Below, in pieces: positions 1-12,430 of a stretch of DNA of 64,000 nucleotides; the stretch's first letter is position 1; every line of letters begins with the position of its first letter. Source of the stretch: Nicotiana tabacum (lineage: Eukaryota > Streptophyta > Magnoliopsida > Solanales > Solanaceae); contig NC_134080.1 in the NCBI RefSeq assembly GCF_000715075.1, positions 40,652,758 through 40,716,757 of the forward strand, read 5' to 3'. The notes beneath the pieces were generated by a model, which had not been told where the DNA came from, did not search any database, and worked only from the letters and a program-made list of their open reading frames with translations. A program made the position numbers and the translations under genes.

Positions 1-2640
1 TCCAACTCTCGCTGAACTGCTTTCTAGAAACGCATGGTAATTGCGTACCTCGGTCCGAAATGATAGATACAGGCACACCATGAAGACGAACAATCTCCCG
101 GATATAGATCTCAGCTAACCTCTCGGAAGAATAGGAGACCGCCACAGGAATGAAATGCACTGACTTGGTCAGCCTATCAACAATGACCCATACTGCATTG
201 AACTTCCTCCGAGTCTGCGGGAGTCCAACAATGAAATTCATAGTGATCCGCTCCCACTTCCACTCGGGAAGCTCAATCCTCTGAAATAAACCACCAGGCC
301 TCTGAAGCTCATACTTAACCTGCTGACAATTCAAACACCGAGATACATATGCAACGATATCCTTCTTCATTCTTTGCCACCAATAATACTGCCGCAAATC
401 CTGATACATCTTCGCGGTGCCCGAATGAATATAGTACCAGGAGCTATGGGCCTCCTCTAAAATAAACTCTCGGAGCCCATCCACATTAGGCACACAAACT
501 CGACCCTGCAGTCTCAAAACTCCATCATCATCTAAGGTAACCTGCTTGGCACCTCCGAGCTGCACCGTGTCTCTAAGGACACACAAATGGGAATCATCAT
601 ACTGCCGATCAAGGATACGCTCCAATAAAAAAGAACGAGCGACCGTGCCGGATACACTACTAGGCTCAGAAATATCCAACCTCACAAACTGATTGGACAA
701 AGCCTGAACGTCCAAAGCAAGCGGTCTCTCACCGACCGAAATATAAGCAAGACTGCCCATACTGGCTGACTTCCTACTCAACGCATCGGCCACCACATTG
801 ACCTTTCTCGGATGATACAAGATAGTGATATCATAATCTTTCAACAACTCCAACCACCTCTTCTGTCTCAAATTCAAATCCTTATGCTTGAACAAATACT
901 GAAGACTCTTGTGATCCGTGAACACCTCATATGCCACGTCATACAGATAATGCCTCCAAATCTTCAATGCGTGAACAATGGCTGCCAACTCCAAGTCATG
1001 AATTGGATAGTTCTTCTCATGAATCTTCAACTGCCGTGAAGCATAGGCAATGACCTTGCCATCCTGCATCAACACTGCACCAAGCCCAATACGAGATGCA
1101 TCACAATAAACTGTATAAAGACCTGAACATATGGGCAAAACCAACACCGGTGCCATAGTTAGAGTTGTCTTGAGCTTTTGAAAGCTCACCCCACACTCGT
1201 CTGACCATCTGAACTGGGCACCCTTTTGGGTCAACCTGGTCATCGGGGATGTGATAGATGAGAACCCCTCTATGAACCGACGGTAGTAGTCTGCCAATTC
1301 CAAGAAACTCTGAATCTCTGTAGTTAATGTTGGTCTAGGCCAGTTCTTGACTGCCTCAATCTTCTTCGGATCAACCTGAATACCCTCTGCTAATAAAACA
1401 TGACCCAGAAATGCAACTAAACTCAACCAGAACTCACACTTTGAGAACTTAGCATATAACTGATTATCCCTCAAGGTCTGAAGAACCACTCTAAGATGTT
1501 GATTGTGCTCCTCCCGGCTGCGGGAATATATCAAAATATCAACAATGAAGACTATAACGAACAAGTCCAAATAAGGCCTGAACACTCGGTTTATCAAATC
1601 CATAAAATCTGTTGGGGCATTGGTCAACCCAAATAACATGACTAGGAACTCATAATGCCCATACCGAGTGCGGAAAGTTGTCTTAGAGACATCGGATGCC
1701 CTAATCCTTAACTGATGGTAGCCAGATCTCAAATCAATTTTTGAAGACACCTTAGAACCCTAAAGCTGATCAAACAAATCATCGATCCTCGGCAATGGAT
1801 ACTTATTCTTGATTTTAACCTTGTTCAACTGCCAGTAATCAATACACATTCTTACCGATCCGTCCTTCTTCTTAATAAACAACACCGGCGCACCCCAAGG
1901 CAAAACACTAGGTCTAATGAAACCCTTCTCAAGCAAGTATTGCAACTTTTCCTTAAACTCTTTCAACTCCGGCAGGGTCATACGATACGGCGGGATAGAA
2001 ATGGGCTGAGTGCCGGTAGCCAAATCAATGCAAAAGTCAATATTCCTGTTGGGTAGCATACCCGGCAGGTCTCAAGGGAAAACATCAAGAAACTCTCGAA
2101 CAACGGGCACAGAATCAATAGAATGGACCTCAGCACTAGAATCACGAACATATGCCAAATAGGTCAAACACCCCTTCTCGACCATATGTCAAGCCTTCAC
2201 ATACAAGATAACACTACGAGTAGAATGACCAGTAGTCCCTCTCCACTCTAAATGGGGCAATTCCAGTAAGGCTAAGGTCACAGTCTTGGCATGACAGTCC
2301 AAGATAGCGTGGTAAGTTGATAACCAGTCCATCCCCAATATAACATCGAAATTGACCATGTCTAGAAGCAACAAATCCACACGAGTCTCAAGACACCCAA
2401 TCACCACAATACAAGAACGATGGATCGATCTACCACAATAGAATCACCCATCGGTGTAGACACATAGACGGGAATACTCAATGAATCACTAGGCATGGCC
2501 AGATACGGTGAAAAATAAGATGACACATACGAGTAGGTAGACCCTGGATCAAATAACACTGAAGCATCTCTATCACAAACCAGAATATTACCTGTAATGA
2601 CTGCATCTGAAGCCTCAGCCTCGAGCCTAGCTGGAAGGGC
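1..2640 (-). pseudogene. Element B pol: protease, RT, RNase H, integrase, degenerate
   Basis: The order on the minus strand is a retropepsin-like aspartic protease with a DPGS active-site motif (about 2545-2570) and an ILGMDWLS block, the RT start ([13 protein letters not shown], about 1850-1890), RT body, RNase H and integrase with an SDRGTQ block near 45-60. Open stretches occur only at 2189-2407 and 1760-2059; stops and frame changes separate them. The RT catalytic box reads FIVD instead of FIDD (about 1533-1553), so the first Asp of the DD pair is replaced by Val, which should abolish polymerase activity. Integrase is shifted just after SDRGTQ. The family and domain order are clear; the limits of this entry are approximate. 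Confidence 0.88.
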
Positions 2641-4066
2641 GTAACATCAGGGCTGGGCCCCACCACCCTGAACTACATCTCTAGGACAGCCTGCAGCTGG
2701 CTGGCCTCAACCTCTGGCAGCCTGAGCTCCACCTCTAGTACCTCTACCTCTACCTCTAGCACCTCTACCCCCATCTCTAGCTGGCTGGGCGGGCTATGGA
2801 ACACCTGGTGCCTGTACCATAGCACGAGAACCTTGATGCTGAGAGCTACTCGGTGCTCGAGGGCAAAACTTGGCAATGTGACCCGGATCACCACATGTGT
2901 AACAAGACCTCGGCTGCTGAGACTGCTGGCCCTAACGATCTGAATGACCACCCTGAAAACTCTGAAGCGGTGATGCACTAATAGGAGCAAGTGGTGCACT
3001 ATAGGATTGCTGATCGGGATACTACATCTAGGGACCACGACCACCTGAAGTACCGTGAGAAACCTGGAGCGCTCACTGAAAGGGCCTAGGAGGATGGCCT
3101 CTACCATACGAATCTCGACCTCTGGATGAGGTACCACTTAATCGGCCTAAATGACGGGGCCTCTTGTCTGACCCATGACCACTTCCCTGTGATAGAACCA
3201 TCTCAACTCTACGGGCCACATTGGCCGCCTCCTGAAAAGTAATCTCACTCCCAGCTTCTCTAGCCATCTGAAGACGAATTGGCTGAATAAGACTATCAAT
3301 AAACCTCCTCACCCTCTCTCTCTCGGTGGGGAGTATGATGAGAGCATGGCAAGCTAAGTCGATGAACCTGGTCTCATACTGGGTAACAGTCATGGAACCC
3401 TGCTGGAGGTGCTCAAACTGCCTCCGATAGGCCTCTCTCTAAGTAATGGGGAGAAACTTCTCCAGGAATAACACTGTAAACTGCTCCCAAGTCAAGGCTG
3501 GCAATCCGGCTAGTTTCGCTAAGCAATAATCCCTCCACCAAGTCTTGGTGGATCCAGACAAGCGAAATGTAGCAAAATCGACCCCATTTGTCTCAACAAT
3601 ACCCATGTTCCTGAGAACCTCGTGGCAGCTTTCTGGATAATCATAGGGATCCTCAGTAGATGCACCGCTGAAAGTAGAAGTGAAGAGCTTGGTGAACCTA
3701 TCCAATCTCCACAAAGTATCGGCGGACATAGCCACTCCATCACCGGTATGAGCTACCACACCCGGATGTATTGCTCCAACTGGCTGAGCCGCTGAAGTCT
3801 GATATGAGGAGCTACCTGCCCCGGAGTGTGAGTAGCAGGAGTCTAGGCCCCTCCTCCAGCCTGAGAGACGGCCGGCTCCAGCAGTTCCGGAGCCTCCTCA
3901 TCAAAATCAACCTAAGGCTCCGCCACTGGGGTTGCTTCTCGGGGCTGAGATCTGCCCCTACCTCAGCCTCTAGCACGGCCTCAGCCTTGCCCTCTGCCCC
4001 TCGTGGGAGCTGCTGCTGGGGCTAGGGCTGCTGAGCGGAGGATGAGGAAGCGCATATTCTCTCCAT
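2641..4066 (-). pseudogene. Element B gag, degenerate
   Basis: The start at 4066 (reads MERICASSSSAQQ) matches the gag start in G and, in part, A. It is followed by an Arg/Gly/Pro-rich N-terminal region. The retrotransposon gag domain is spread over two frames: 3439-3759 (LWRLDRFTKLFTSTFSG and TWWRDY) and 3073-3393 (MTVTQYETRFIDLACH). A CCHC zinc knuckle (CYTCGDPGHIAKFC) is at 2863-2904, followed by a Gly/Arg-rich linker into protease. Gag proteins of this family form the particle and bind element RNA. At least two frame changes and several stops break the reading. Confidence 0.85.
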
Positions 4067-4249
4067 CTGCGAAAGAACAGAGTAGAAGTTCAATTAGCAT
4101 TGAGAAACAAAACCGCACGACGAGAAAGAACAAATGTGAAGTTTTTTTCTAACTTTGTAGCCTCTGGGGGATAAATACAGACGTCTCCGTACCGATCCCT
4201 CAGACTCTACTAAGCGTGTCTGTGAACTATGAGACCCATGCAACCTAGA

Positions 4250-4261
4250 GCTCTGATACCA
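4250..4261 (-). other. Primer binding site of element B
   Basis: The minus strand reads TGGTATCAGAGC three bases inside the LTR end. This is the usual plant retrotransposon site complementary to the 3' end of initiator tRNA-Met. It fixes the orientation of B and the inner LTR boundary at 4265. Confidence 0.93.
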
Positions 4262-4985
4262 ACTTGTCACGACCCGGATTTCCCAACCTCGGAGGTCGTG
4301 ATGGCGCCTACTAATGGGAGCTAGGCAAGTCAAACCTTAACTACTTACTACGCTTCCATATTGCTTCATTTTAACAAACACAAGGAGATAACATGATAAC
4401 AACTGAACTTTAAATAATTTAGCGGAAGTCAATAATTAATTATCTTAAGTCTATGTCTATTACAACTTTTAAAACCTCAAATACCCAAAACCTGGTATCA
4501 CAGTGTCACAGGCTATCTAAGATTTCTACATACAAGGTATGAAGAAATAACAGTATACTGTTTCTGAATAAAAGAAAATGAAACAGGAATAGAGATAGAG
4601 GGAGACGCTAGGGCCTGCGGACGCCTGCAGTCTACCTTGGGTCTCCGGGTGGACTGAAGGAAGCAAACCAACTACTGTCCGAAAGCTGCTCCTGGATCTG
4701 CACATAGTGCAGAGTGTAGTATCAGCACAACCGACCCCATGTGATGGTACGTGTCTAGCCTAACCTCGACGAAGTAGTGACGAGGCTAGGACCAGACTAC
4801 CAAATAAACCTGTGCAGTTCAAATGTATATACAGCGGAAAAAAGAAATACAGAAAATAACCAGTCAATATGGGAGGGGAAAACATGTTGTGGGGGAGATA
4901 ACAGTTCCGAATAGAAAGAATCAAGTAAGGAAAGAAACAACAATAACTCGAATATCAACAAAGAATCAGAAATCAACAATTTGCA

Positions 4986-5660
4986 TGGCATCACCTTTCG
5001 TGCTTTTACTCTCGTCCTCTCCAAGGCAATTTTATAATAAAAGTGTGCACGACATCACCCTTCGTGCTTTTACTTTCTTGCTCACCAAATCAATCATATA
5101 ATAAAGATGTGCACGGCACCACCCTTCGTGCTTTTACTCTCTTTCCTCACCATATAATCAATGAAAATCGGTACGGAATGGTACATCGTACGGCACGGCA
5201 TCACCCTTCGTGCTTTACACTCTTTCCTCACAATAGCAAACAATGCACGGCATCACCATTCATGCTTTAACACTCTTCCTCACCCAAACAATAATCACAA
5301 GCAAAGGGGCAAGGGAATAAACAAAATACTAATAGAGATCCCGGCAAGGGAACAATAGTTAAACAATTATATCCAGGCAAGGGAACAACATCAATAATCT
5401 CAACATCCCGGCAAGGGAGATAATCAACAAAGCAACAATATCCCGGCAAGGGGACAATTTAATAACTTTTTCTCTTTCTTTCACTTTTATTTCATAACTC
5501 ACTTTACCACTTGAGCCAATGCTCCAGAGGGTTCAATCATCTCATATACTTTCACAATTCATAATATAACTTGAGCCAATGCTCCAAATGGCTCAATCAT
5601 CTTATATACTTTCACAATTCATAATATAACTTGAGCCAATGCTCCTCGATGTTCAAAAGT
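4986..5660. repeat. Minisatellite cluster in LTR of B
   Basis: There are three adjacent repeat types. The first is about five copies of a roughly 60-bp unit with the core GGCATCACCCTTCGTGCTTT (4986-5275). The second is four copies of CCGGCAAGGG with spacers (5340-5455). The third is two and a half copies of an exact 60-bp unit beginning ACTTGAGCCAATGCTCC (5510, 5570 and 5630). The same blocks recur in both LTRs of G, and the last two are related to repeats in the LTR of A. Confidence 0.85.
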
Positions 5661-6387
5661 TACAATTCCTTCCACAAACTTTCCACAACAATTAGAAATC
5701 ATCGCCAAGGCATGAAAGATACAATGAAATCAAGATCTTCAAAATTTAAAGACTCACAGTCATGCTAGACACCAACGTATAGATACTCGTCACCATGCCT
5801 ATATATCATACTCAACAATTATCATGTATCAAATAAGACCCAACTCATAATCCCTCAAGCTAAGGTTAGACCAAACACTTACCTCGATGCCTCGAACACA
5901 ACTCAAGTTTCAATTATAGCTTTACCCCTCAATTCCTCCGCCAATTCGCTCGTATTAGCCACAAGTTTCTTAATTACATCAATAAATGCTAAATGAATCA
6001 ATTTGAATGCATGAAAATGAGTTTTCTAAAGTTTTACCCAAAAAGTCAAAATTGCCCCGGGGTCCACGTGGTCAAAACCCGAGGTTCGAACCAAAACTCG
6101 ATTTCCCATTCCCCCACAAGCTCAAATATGTAATTTGTTTTGAAATCGGGCCTCAAATCAAGGTCCAAATCCCCAATTTTTGAAAAACCTAGGTTCTACC
6201 CAAAACACTCAATTTTCCCCATGAAAATAATTGATTTGAAGTTGAAATCATGTTAAAAGATGCTAATGATTGAAGAAAACTAGTTAAAAACTACTTACAA
6301 TTAATTTGGAGAAGAAAGGTTGTTTGAAAAATCGCCTCTTATGTTTTTGGGGTTTTTGAAAAATGCAAAATAACTAAAAATCTCGTC

Positions 6388-6600
6388 TAGTTATACCCCT
6401 CTCAGACCCCCTGTGCGGACCGCACAAAATGGACTGCGGCTGCACAGGCCTTCCTGAGGTACTGCGGTCCAGTGCCTTGTGCGGACCGCACGAAATGGAT
6501 TGCGCCCGCACAGGCCTCCACCGCGCATCGCACGAAACTGACTGCGGACCGCACTGGCCCACTTCCGCAGTCGCACACGTTTTTGTGCGGACCACACTGG
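6388..6600 (-). promoter_or_regulatory. Probable LTR promoter region of B: GC-word array and TATA-like box
   Basis: Minus-strand reading gives a cluster of GTGCGGACCGCAC-like words (6411-6600) followed by GGTATAAC near 6391-6397. G has GTATAAATAG at the same place, so B's box looks mutated. Position next to a word array and an LTR TATA box suggests the transcription start region. Promoter function is inferred, not shown. Confidence 0.55.
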
Positions 6601-7309
6601 CAGGTTCAGAGACCTGCAACTTCTGGTTTTAAGTCTAAAACATCCCGAACCTACCCGAAACTCATCTGAGCCCTCGGAACTCCAAACCAAGTGTGCGTAC
6701 TAACTCAAAAATATCATATGGACCTACTCGTGTAATCAAATCATCAAAATAACATCATGAACATCAAATTAAGTCTTGAGATCAATGAAATTTTATCAAA
6801 ACTTCTTTAAACATAAATTTTGCAATTTAATTCCGAATCACGTCATATGACATCCGTTTTTCACCAAATTTCACAGAAATGTCTTAAATCATATATAAGA
6901 CCTGTACCGGGCGCTGGAACCAAATACGGGCCCGATACCATCATGTTCTAATCAAATTTCATTTCAAATTTCTTTAAACAATTCCAGAAAACAATTTCCT
7001 TTGAAAATTCATTCCTCGGGCTTGGGACCTTGAAATTCGATTCCGGGCATACGCTTAAGTCCCATATTTTCCTACGGACCCTTTGGGACCATCAAATCAC
7101 GTGTCCAGGTCCGTTTATCCAAAATGTTGACCGAAGTCAAATTATCTCATTTTATAATCAAAACTTATAATTTTTCACAGATTATCATATTTCAGCTTTC
7201 CGGCTACGGAACTGCGCACGCAAATCGAGGTGACTCTAAATGAAGTTTTCAAGGCCTCAGAACACGGAATTTCGTTTTAAAACAAGTGATGACCTTTTGG
7301 GTCATCACG

Positions 7310-7485
7310 TAGAAACCTGTAAACTATGAAATTCAAATTACTATCCATAAAATATAGAATCTTATGAAATGAGTGAAAATGTAATTATTACTGTGACAGA
7401 ACTCCCAATATATAATATAATTTGTGGTATAAAATGCATAAAAAACTACACCCAATGGTTATGTACAATAATAAAATTATGAAAT
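7310..7485. repeat. Remnant of AT-rich island between elements B and C
   Basis: These 176 bases belong to neither retrotransposon. They align by eye with 21535-21690 and 21885-21990 (same run from ACTATGAAAT through CCATAAAATATAGA to ACACCCAATGG). They are therefore a copy of the tandem repeat that resumes at 21288. B and C inserted 176 bp apart in the same repeat array. Confidence 0.82.
7481..7485. other. Left target-site duplication of element C (GAAAT)
   Basis: GAAAT directly precedes the LTR end TGTCACG at 7486. The same five bases follow the opposite LTR end at 21287. Confidence 0.85.
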
Positions 7486-9762
7486 TGTCACGTCCCAAAA
7501 TCTCACTTGTCGTGATGGCGCCTATCTTGGTACTAGGCAAGCCTCATCTCAACATCTCAACACAGTAGAAATTTTTAATGAAAGGCGGAAGCAGTTAATA
7601 TTAAATAAAACCTTTTAGAACAAAATATCACTCCAAAAATACTAAACAATCCATCCCCATCCCCAAAACCCGGTGTCACTGAGTGCATAAGCATCTAAAT
7701 GATAACAACATCCGACTGATAAAATACTGTTTAAAATATAGAACAGTACAACATGAAAAGAAAGGAGAGTCAAGGTTAATGAACACTATGCAGCTACCTC
7801 AATAGTCTCTTGAGTCTGACTCCTCAATCAACAACCACCGTGACCAGAAGTGCTTGGGTCTGTACACGAGGTACAGGGGTAACGTGAGTACACCAACTCA
7901 GTAAGTAACAGAAATAAATAATGAACTGAGAAGTAGTGACGAGCTATGCAAATACAGTTATCTCAATAACTTTCAATAAGAATAGTCATACTTTCAATTT
8001 AACAGTTTAAGTCTCATCAATGCGTACTCAAATAAACCAGATATCAAATACTCCATAAATATGTACGACAAGGATAAATAGCATATAAGTGCAGCAATTA
8101 ACTGAAAACAAATACAACCTCTCAAGGAAAAAGTCACTCAGCTCATCTCATAACTTAAAAATTCTCGGTGGAAATATCAAAACCAAATCAGTAATTTAAT
8201 TCCAAACATCTCGTAAAAACTCTAGTTTCAATGAATGTTGTTCAAAATATTTGTTTAACATTTTTAATAGAGGCTCAGTATAAAGATGAGTGAAGATAGT
8301 AATTTCACAAAACAAGCCCCTCGGGCAAAGCATCGCTCGTATGTATGCATATATAGCCCCTCGGGCAAGCCTCCCAGTCCCTCATGGCTCAACTCTCATC
8401 ACTCACACTCAGTAGGTACCTTATTATAACCGCTGCGGCGTGCACCCCAATTCATATATATAGTCGACTGCGCTCACTGGAGGTGTGCAGACTCCGGAGG
8501 GGCTCCTTCAGCCCAAGCGTTATAAACTGCATGGATAACCCACGTGCTATAATAATATCTGGATCCGCACGGACAACTCACATGTTGCACGAACAACTCA
8601 CGTGCTATAATATAATATCTGGATCCGCACGGACAACTCACATGCTATAGTATCAATAACCTCACACTTAGGCCCTCGGCCTCACTTAGTCATCATTCTC
8701 TCCAGTCTCTCGGGCTCTCAGAAATCATATAAACAGCTCAAATAGAAGTAATATCATATATCAACAATGAACAGCAAGAGACGGAGGCATAACAAGCAAG
8801 AAAAGCTATGATTGAGTACAAAACAACAATTAGCAGCTAATTCAGCAAGGACACGACCTCACAGATCTCAACAGTGATCACATAAGGCCTAAACATGATT
8901 TCTAACATGAAGTACAGTCAATTTCTATGAAAACAGAGGGACCATGTATTAAACAGTAGGCCAATTAATTCCACAGTCTCGCGGGACGGACCAAGTCACA
9001 ATCCCTATGATGCACGCCCACACGCCCATCACCTAGTATGTGCGTCACCTCCAAAATAGTCATACGACACAATGTCTGGGGTTTCATACCCTCAGGACCA
9101 GATTTATAACCGTTATTTACCTCAATTCGCGCAAAATCCTACTCCGCTATGCCTTTTCCTCTCAAATCGACCTCCAAATGCCTCGAATCTAGCCACAATA
9201 ATTCGATTCAGTCAATAAAAATTATAGGAATTAATTCCACATGGAATTCTACATTTTCTATTAAAAATCCGAAATTGCACTAACAATTTGCCCGTGGGGC
9301 CCACGTCTCGGAACCCGACAAAAATTACGGAATATGAACCTCCATCCAACCACGAGTCTCACCATACCAAAATTACTAAATTTCAATAACATTTCGACCC
9401 TCAAATCCTCAAATCTATCCGAGAGGGTTTTCAAACTCTTCCAACTAAATTCATAGATTTAATGCCAAAACTAGTAATAGATTCGGGTAATCTAACCAAA
9501 ATTAAGTTAAGAACACTTACCCCATTGTTTTCTCTGAAAATCTCCTGAAAATCGCTTCTCCTCAAGCTCCAATTTGGTAAAAATGGAAAATGGGATCGTC
9601 CCATTTTAAGAAGTTACATTCTGTCCAAAAAAATTTCGGGTTTACTGTTCACGTACTGTTACAGGTACTGTTCATAGATACTGTATAAGGATATTGTTCA
9701 AGCATGTGCGGTCACTGTTCACACGTGCGAAAAATGCAGAAGCTGCCCAGAAAATTTCAGCA
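7486..9762 (-). repeat. 3' LTR of element C, truncated
   Basis: It aligns with 18192 to about 20445 of the 5' LTR, with shared blocks such as CAAAATCTCAC, AGCCCCTCGGGCAA and GGATCCGCACGGACAACTC. Similarity ends at about 9762, where element E sequence begins. About 840 bases of the U3 end seen in the 5' LTR (20446-21287) are missing. The copy keeps a native segment at about 8640-8810 that the 5' LTR has replaced. Confidence 0.88.
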
Positions 9763-11462
9763 GCTAAATTTGGAGGCTCGAGTGGATCTTTCTTTGTTGG
9801 TATGTTAGATTTTGGATGAGATATTGGAGTTCAGACGGGTTGTCTCAGTGTTGGGTTATTCTGGACTATTATGCCATGGGCTATGCCGGAAATGCCACGG
9901 GTTGAGTGGCGAGGTGCGGCGGATTATGTTCTAGTAGAGTGGGTTATATTTCAAAGACCCAGCGAACGGCTGGGAAGGATTGCCTTTCTTAATTGAGCCT
10001 TCGTGATGGATGTTAGTGCAGAGGATTCTACCACTGATTCAGTTCCGGTGTTGAGGGACTCTCCGAATATGTTTCTTGTGGCCAAGCATGTCGTTGGGTA
10101 GGGTTGTTGATTTCGGTATTGATTTGGTGTTGGGCATCATATTGTATGGCTCCGGCAGGAGTTATAGTAGTGGTAGGAGTAACTTCAGGCCTCCTTGATA
10201 AGGAGTTCGTTAGCAGGCCAATATGGAAGCGTGTTCTAGCTGAGTCGGCTTAGTTGGCCCCAAACTGTATTGTTGAGGGACACGTTGATTCGACCATTAT
10301 TGAGCTTACCAGTGATCTGGGAGGTCTATGAGTTGCCTTTCTGTGTTGCAAGACGTTACAATTTGTTGGTTATGGGCACATATGGTGCGGTTCTATTGGG
10401 GTTCATAGTGGAAGTCGAGCGGGAAAAGTAATTAAGTGTTGCTCATTGGAGGGCGTATCGGTTACGTCCTATCGCGTCTGCGTGGTATATGTTCCTTGTT
10501 TCACCGTGGGTGTAGTGATTTGCTTTGGTTCTAGGCATCAAATTGTGCGTGGTTGTCAATTTCGAGCATAATGACTTGGGGTGTTTTATGTGGAGTAGTA
10601 TTTGATAGGATCGCGCATTGCAGCGAAGCTATGTGGAGATATGACCTTGTGGGTTAGATTCGTGTGTTCTATTCTATTATGTGAGGCGGGTTCTCAGCCA
10701 TATGTTGTGGTGGTACTGGTGAGCTTGCGATACAGCTCTTTCATTTGAGTCATTTTCATGATTTGAGTACGTTCGGATTGTTGCTTATTGCGCGTATTGC
10801 GCAAGTTGGGGCCTTAGTCTGTACTGAGGTGTCATGTCACCTGAGTAGTTGTGTTGGATTAGATGAGATCATTGGGATCTTTAATGAATATGAATGGATT
10901 TGATTTCAGCATGTTGGAAGGATAAGATTGAGGTTCGGCTTGGAAATTTGCTATAGTATTTGTTAGGGGAGAAGTAACTTCATGAATGGTTGATCTGAGA
11001 AATGGTCGTGGTTTAGTGCGTATTTCATTTATCGTTGGCAGTATATGAAAGTGTTAGAATGAGACTTTAGTTGATAAGAGGTTTTCTACCAGTATTCGAT
11101 TGTTGTGGGCAGCTGCTGTAAATAGAAGTTATCGCTACGAGTGTTTGAGTTATGTGGTATATCATGGGATTGCTCCCGAGGTTGCAGGCATGGGTTATTA
11201 TAGCTGGTTCGGATCTATTCAGAGTATAGGTGTGAGGTTTTGATCGTATTGATGGTTTCGGCAGTGGAAATGTGATTCTATGGCTTATGGGCCAGACTGG
11301 ATTGTGTAATTTTAGTTGCAATGTGCTATCAGACCTATATGAGATAGGGTGACATGGAATCACCCCCAGGTATATGTATGGTAAAGTAATTCAGCTACGG
11401 GTTGGCTTTTAGAACAACTTTGGGTACGTTCGAGGACGAACGTGTGTTTAATTAGGGGAGGA
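9763..11462 (+). pseudogene. Element E internal remnant (protease fragment and 3' internal region)
   Basis: The first 350 bases match the protease block of F at 59897-60240 (the region encoding LETRADLLLLG and ILDYCA in F) and are broken here by stops. A short piece at about 10080-10220 resembles the start of RT, as in F. The remainder has no recognisable RT, RNase H or integrase, although it follows F base for base down to the polypurine tract. Either the family lost its polymerase long ago or this region was never coding. Confidence 0.75.
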
Positions 11463-12169
11463 TGTAACGACCCGACCAGTCGTTTTGAGCTTTTGCACTT
11501 TGATCGCCAGTTCTCGGGCATGACTTACCCCGTGTGATGTATTATGACTGATGTAGATCGTTGGTTTTGGTTTTCAGGAAAATCGGAATGAATTTGAAAG
11601 AACAGTCTCAAATGAAAGCTTTGAATTTTAAAGGTTTGACCAAGAGTTGACTTATTTGTATATGAGCTCGGAACGGAATTTTCATGATTTGGTTAGCTTC
11701 GCTGGGTGATTTATGACTTAGGAGTGTGATTGTAATTGGTTTTGGAGGTCCGATGTAGAATTAGGCTTGAATTGGCGAAGTTAGTATTTTGGCGATTTCC
11801 GGTTGATAGGCGAGATTTTGATCCGAGGGTCGAAATGGAATTCCGAGAGTTGTTGTAGATTTGTTATGTCATTTGTGATGTATGTGCAAAATTTCAGGTC
11901 ATTCGGAGGTGGTTTGGTTATGTTTTTTATCGAAAACGTATTTTGGAAGTTTTTAGAAAAACTTAGGCTCGAATTCGATGTGAATTGATGGATTTGATAT
12001 TGTTTGAAGTGTTTTGATGATTGGAACAAGTTTGAATAAGGTATTGGGTCATGTTCGTGCTTTTGGTTGAAGTCTCGGGGGCCTCGGGGTGATTTCGGGT
12101 GGTTATCGGAGAATTTGGAAATTTTTGCAGCTTCAGATTTTGTTGCTTCTGTTATTTCTGTATCTGCGG

Positions 12170-12430
12170 GTTGTGGACCGCAAAGGCGGCGCCGCATGTG
12201 CGGTTGATTAGTCGCAGAAGTGAAAATGCGTCTATTGGGCAGAGACCGCAGAAGCGGTTATGAGGGCCGCATCTGCGATGTCGCAGATGCGGGGATTTAA
12301 TCGCAGATGCGATTGTTGCCCCCTAAGTGATTTCCGCAGATGCGGTGAAAATGACCCCAGAAGCGGTACCGCAGGAGCGGTGGTGGGCTCGCAGATGCGA
12401 AAACCCCTGGACAGAAAGTTTATAAGTCAT
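12170..12430 (+). promoter_or_regulatory. Probable LTR promoter region of E: GCAGATGCGG array and TATA-like box
   Basis: About ten words of the type CGCAGATGCGG, CGCAGAAGCGG or GCGGTACCGC lie just before TTTATAAGTC (12419-12428). The layout parallels other LTR types here, although the words differ. A promoter role is inferred from position. Confidence 0.5.

Larger units (their letters stand above)
1..7309 (-). mobile_element. Element B: Ty3/gypsy (Del/Tekay-type) LTR retrotransposon, 5' part
   Basis: Read on the minus strand, this stretch holds an LTR (7309 to 4265), a primer site, an untranslated leader, gag, protease, reverse transcriptase, RNase H and part of integrase. The gag-PR-RT-RH-INT order is that of Ty3/gypsy. 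The 3' end and the second LTR lie left of the window. Elements A and G further right are close relatives. The outer LTR end reads CGTGATGACC where A and G have TGTGATGACC, so its first base seems mutated. The expected 5-bp target duplication on this side would be 7310-7314 (TAGAA), but its partner cannot be seen. All coding parts are interrupted, so the copy is non-autonomous. Confidence 0.93.
4265..7309 (-). repeat. 5' LTR of element B (about 3.0 kb)
   Basis: It is bounded by TGTCACGACC (plus-strand reading) at 4265 and by the inverted end GGTCATCACG at 7309. It aligns over its length with the two LTRs of G (32615-35665 and 52295-55303). Inside are three kinds of short tandem repeats (4986-5660), a GC-rich word array with a TATA-like box (6388-6600) and long AT-rich spacers. 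Small ORFs on either strand are shadows of these repeats; they have no gag-pol similarity and change between LTR copies. Confidence 0.92.
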
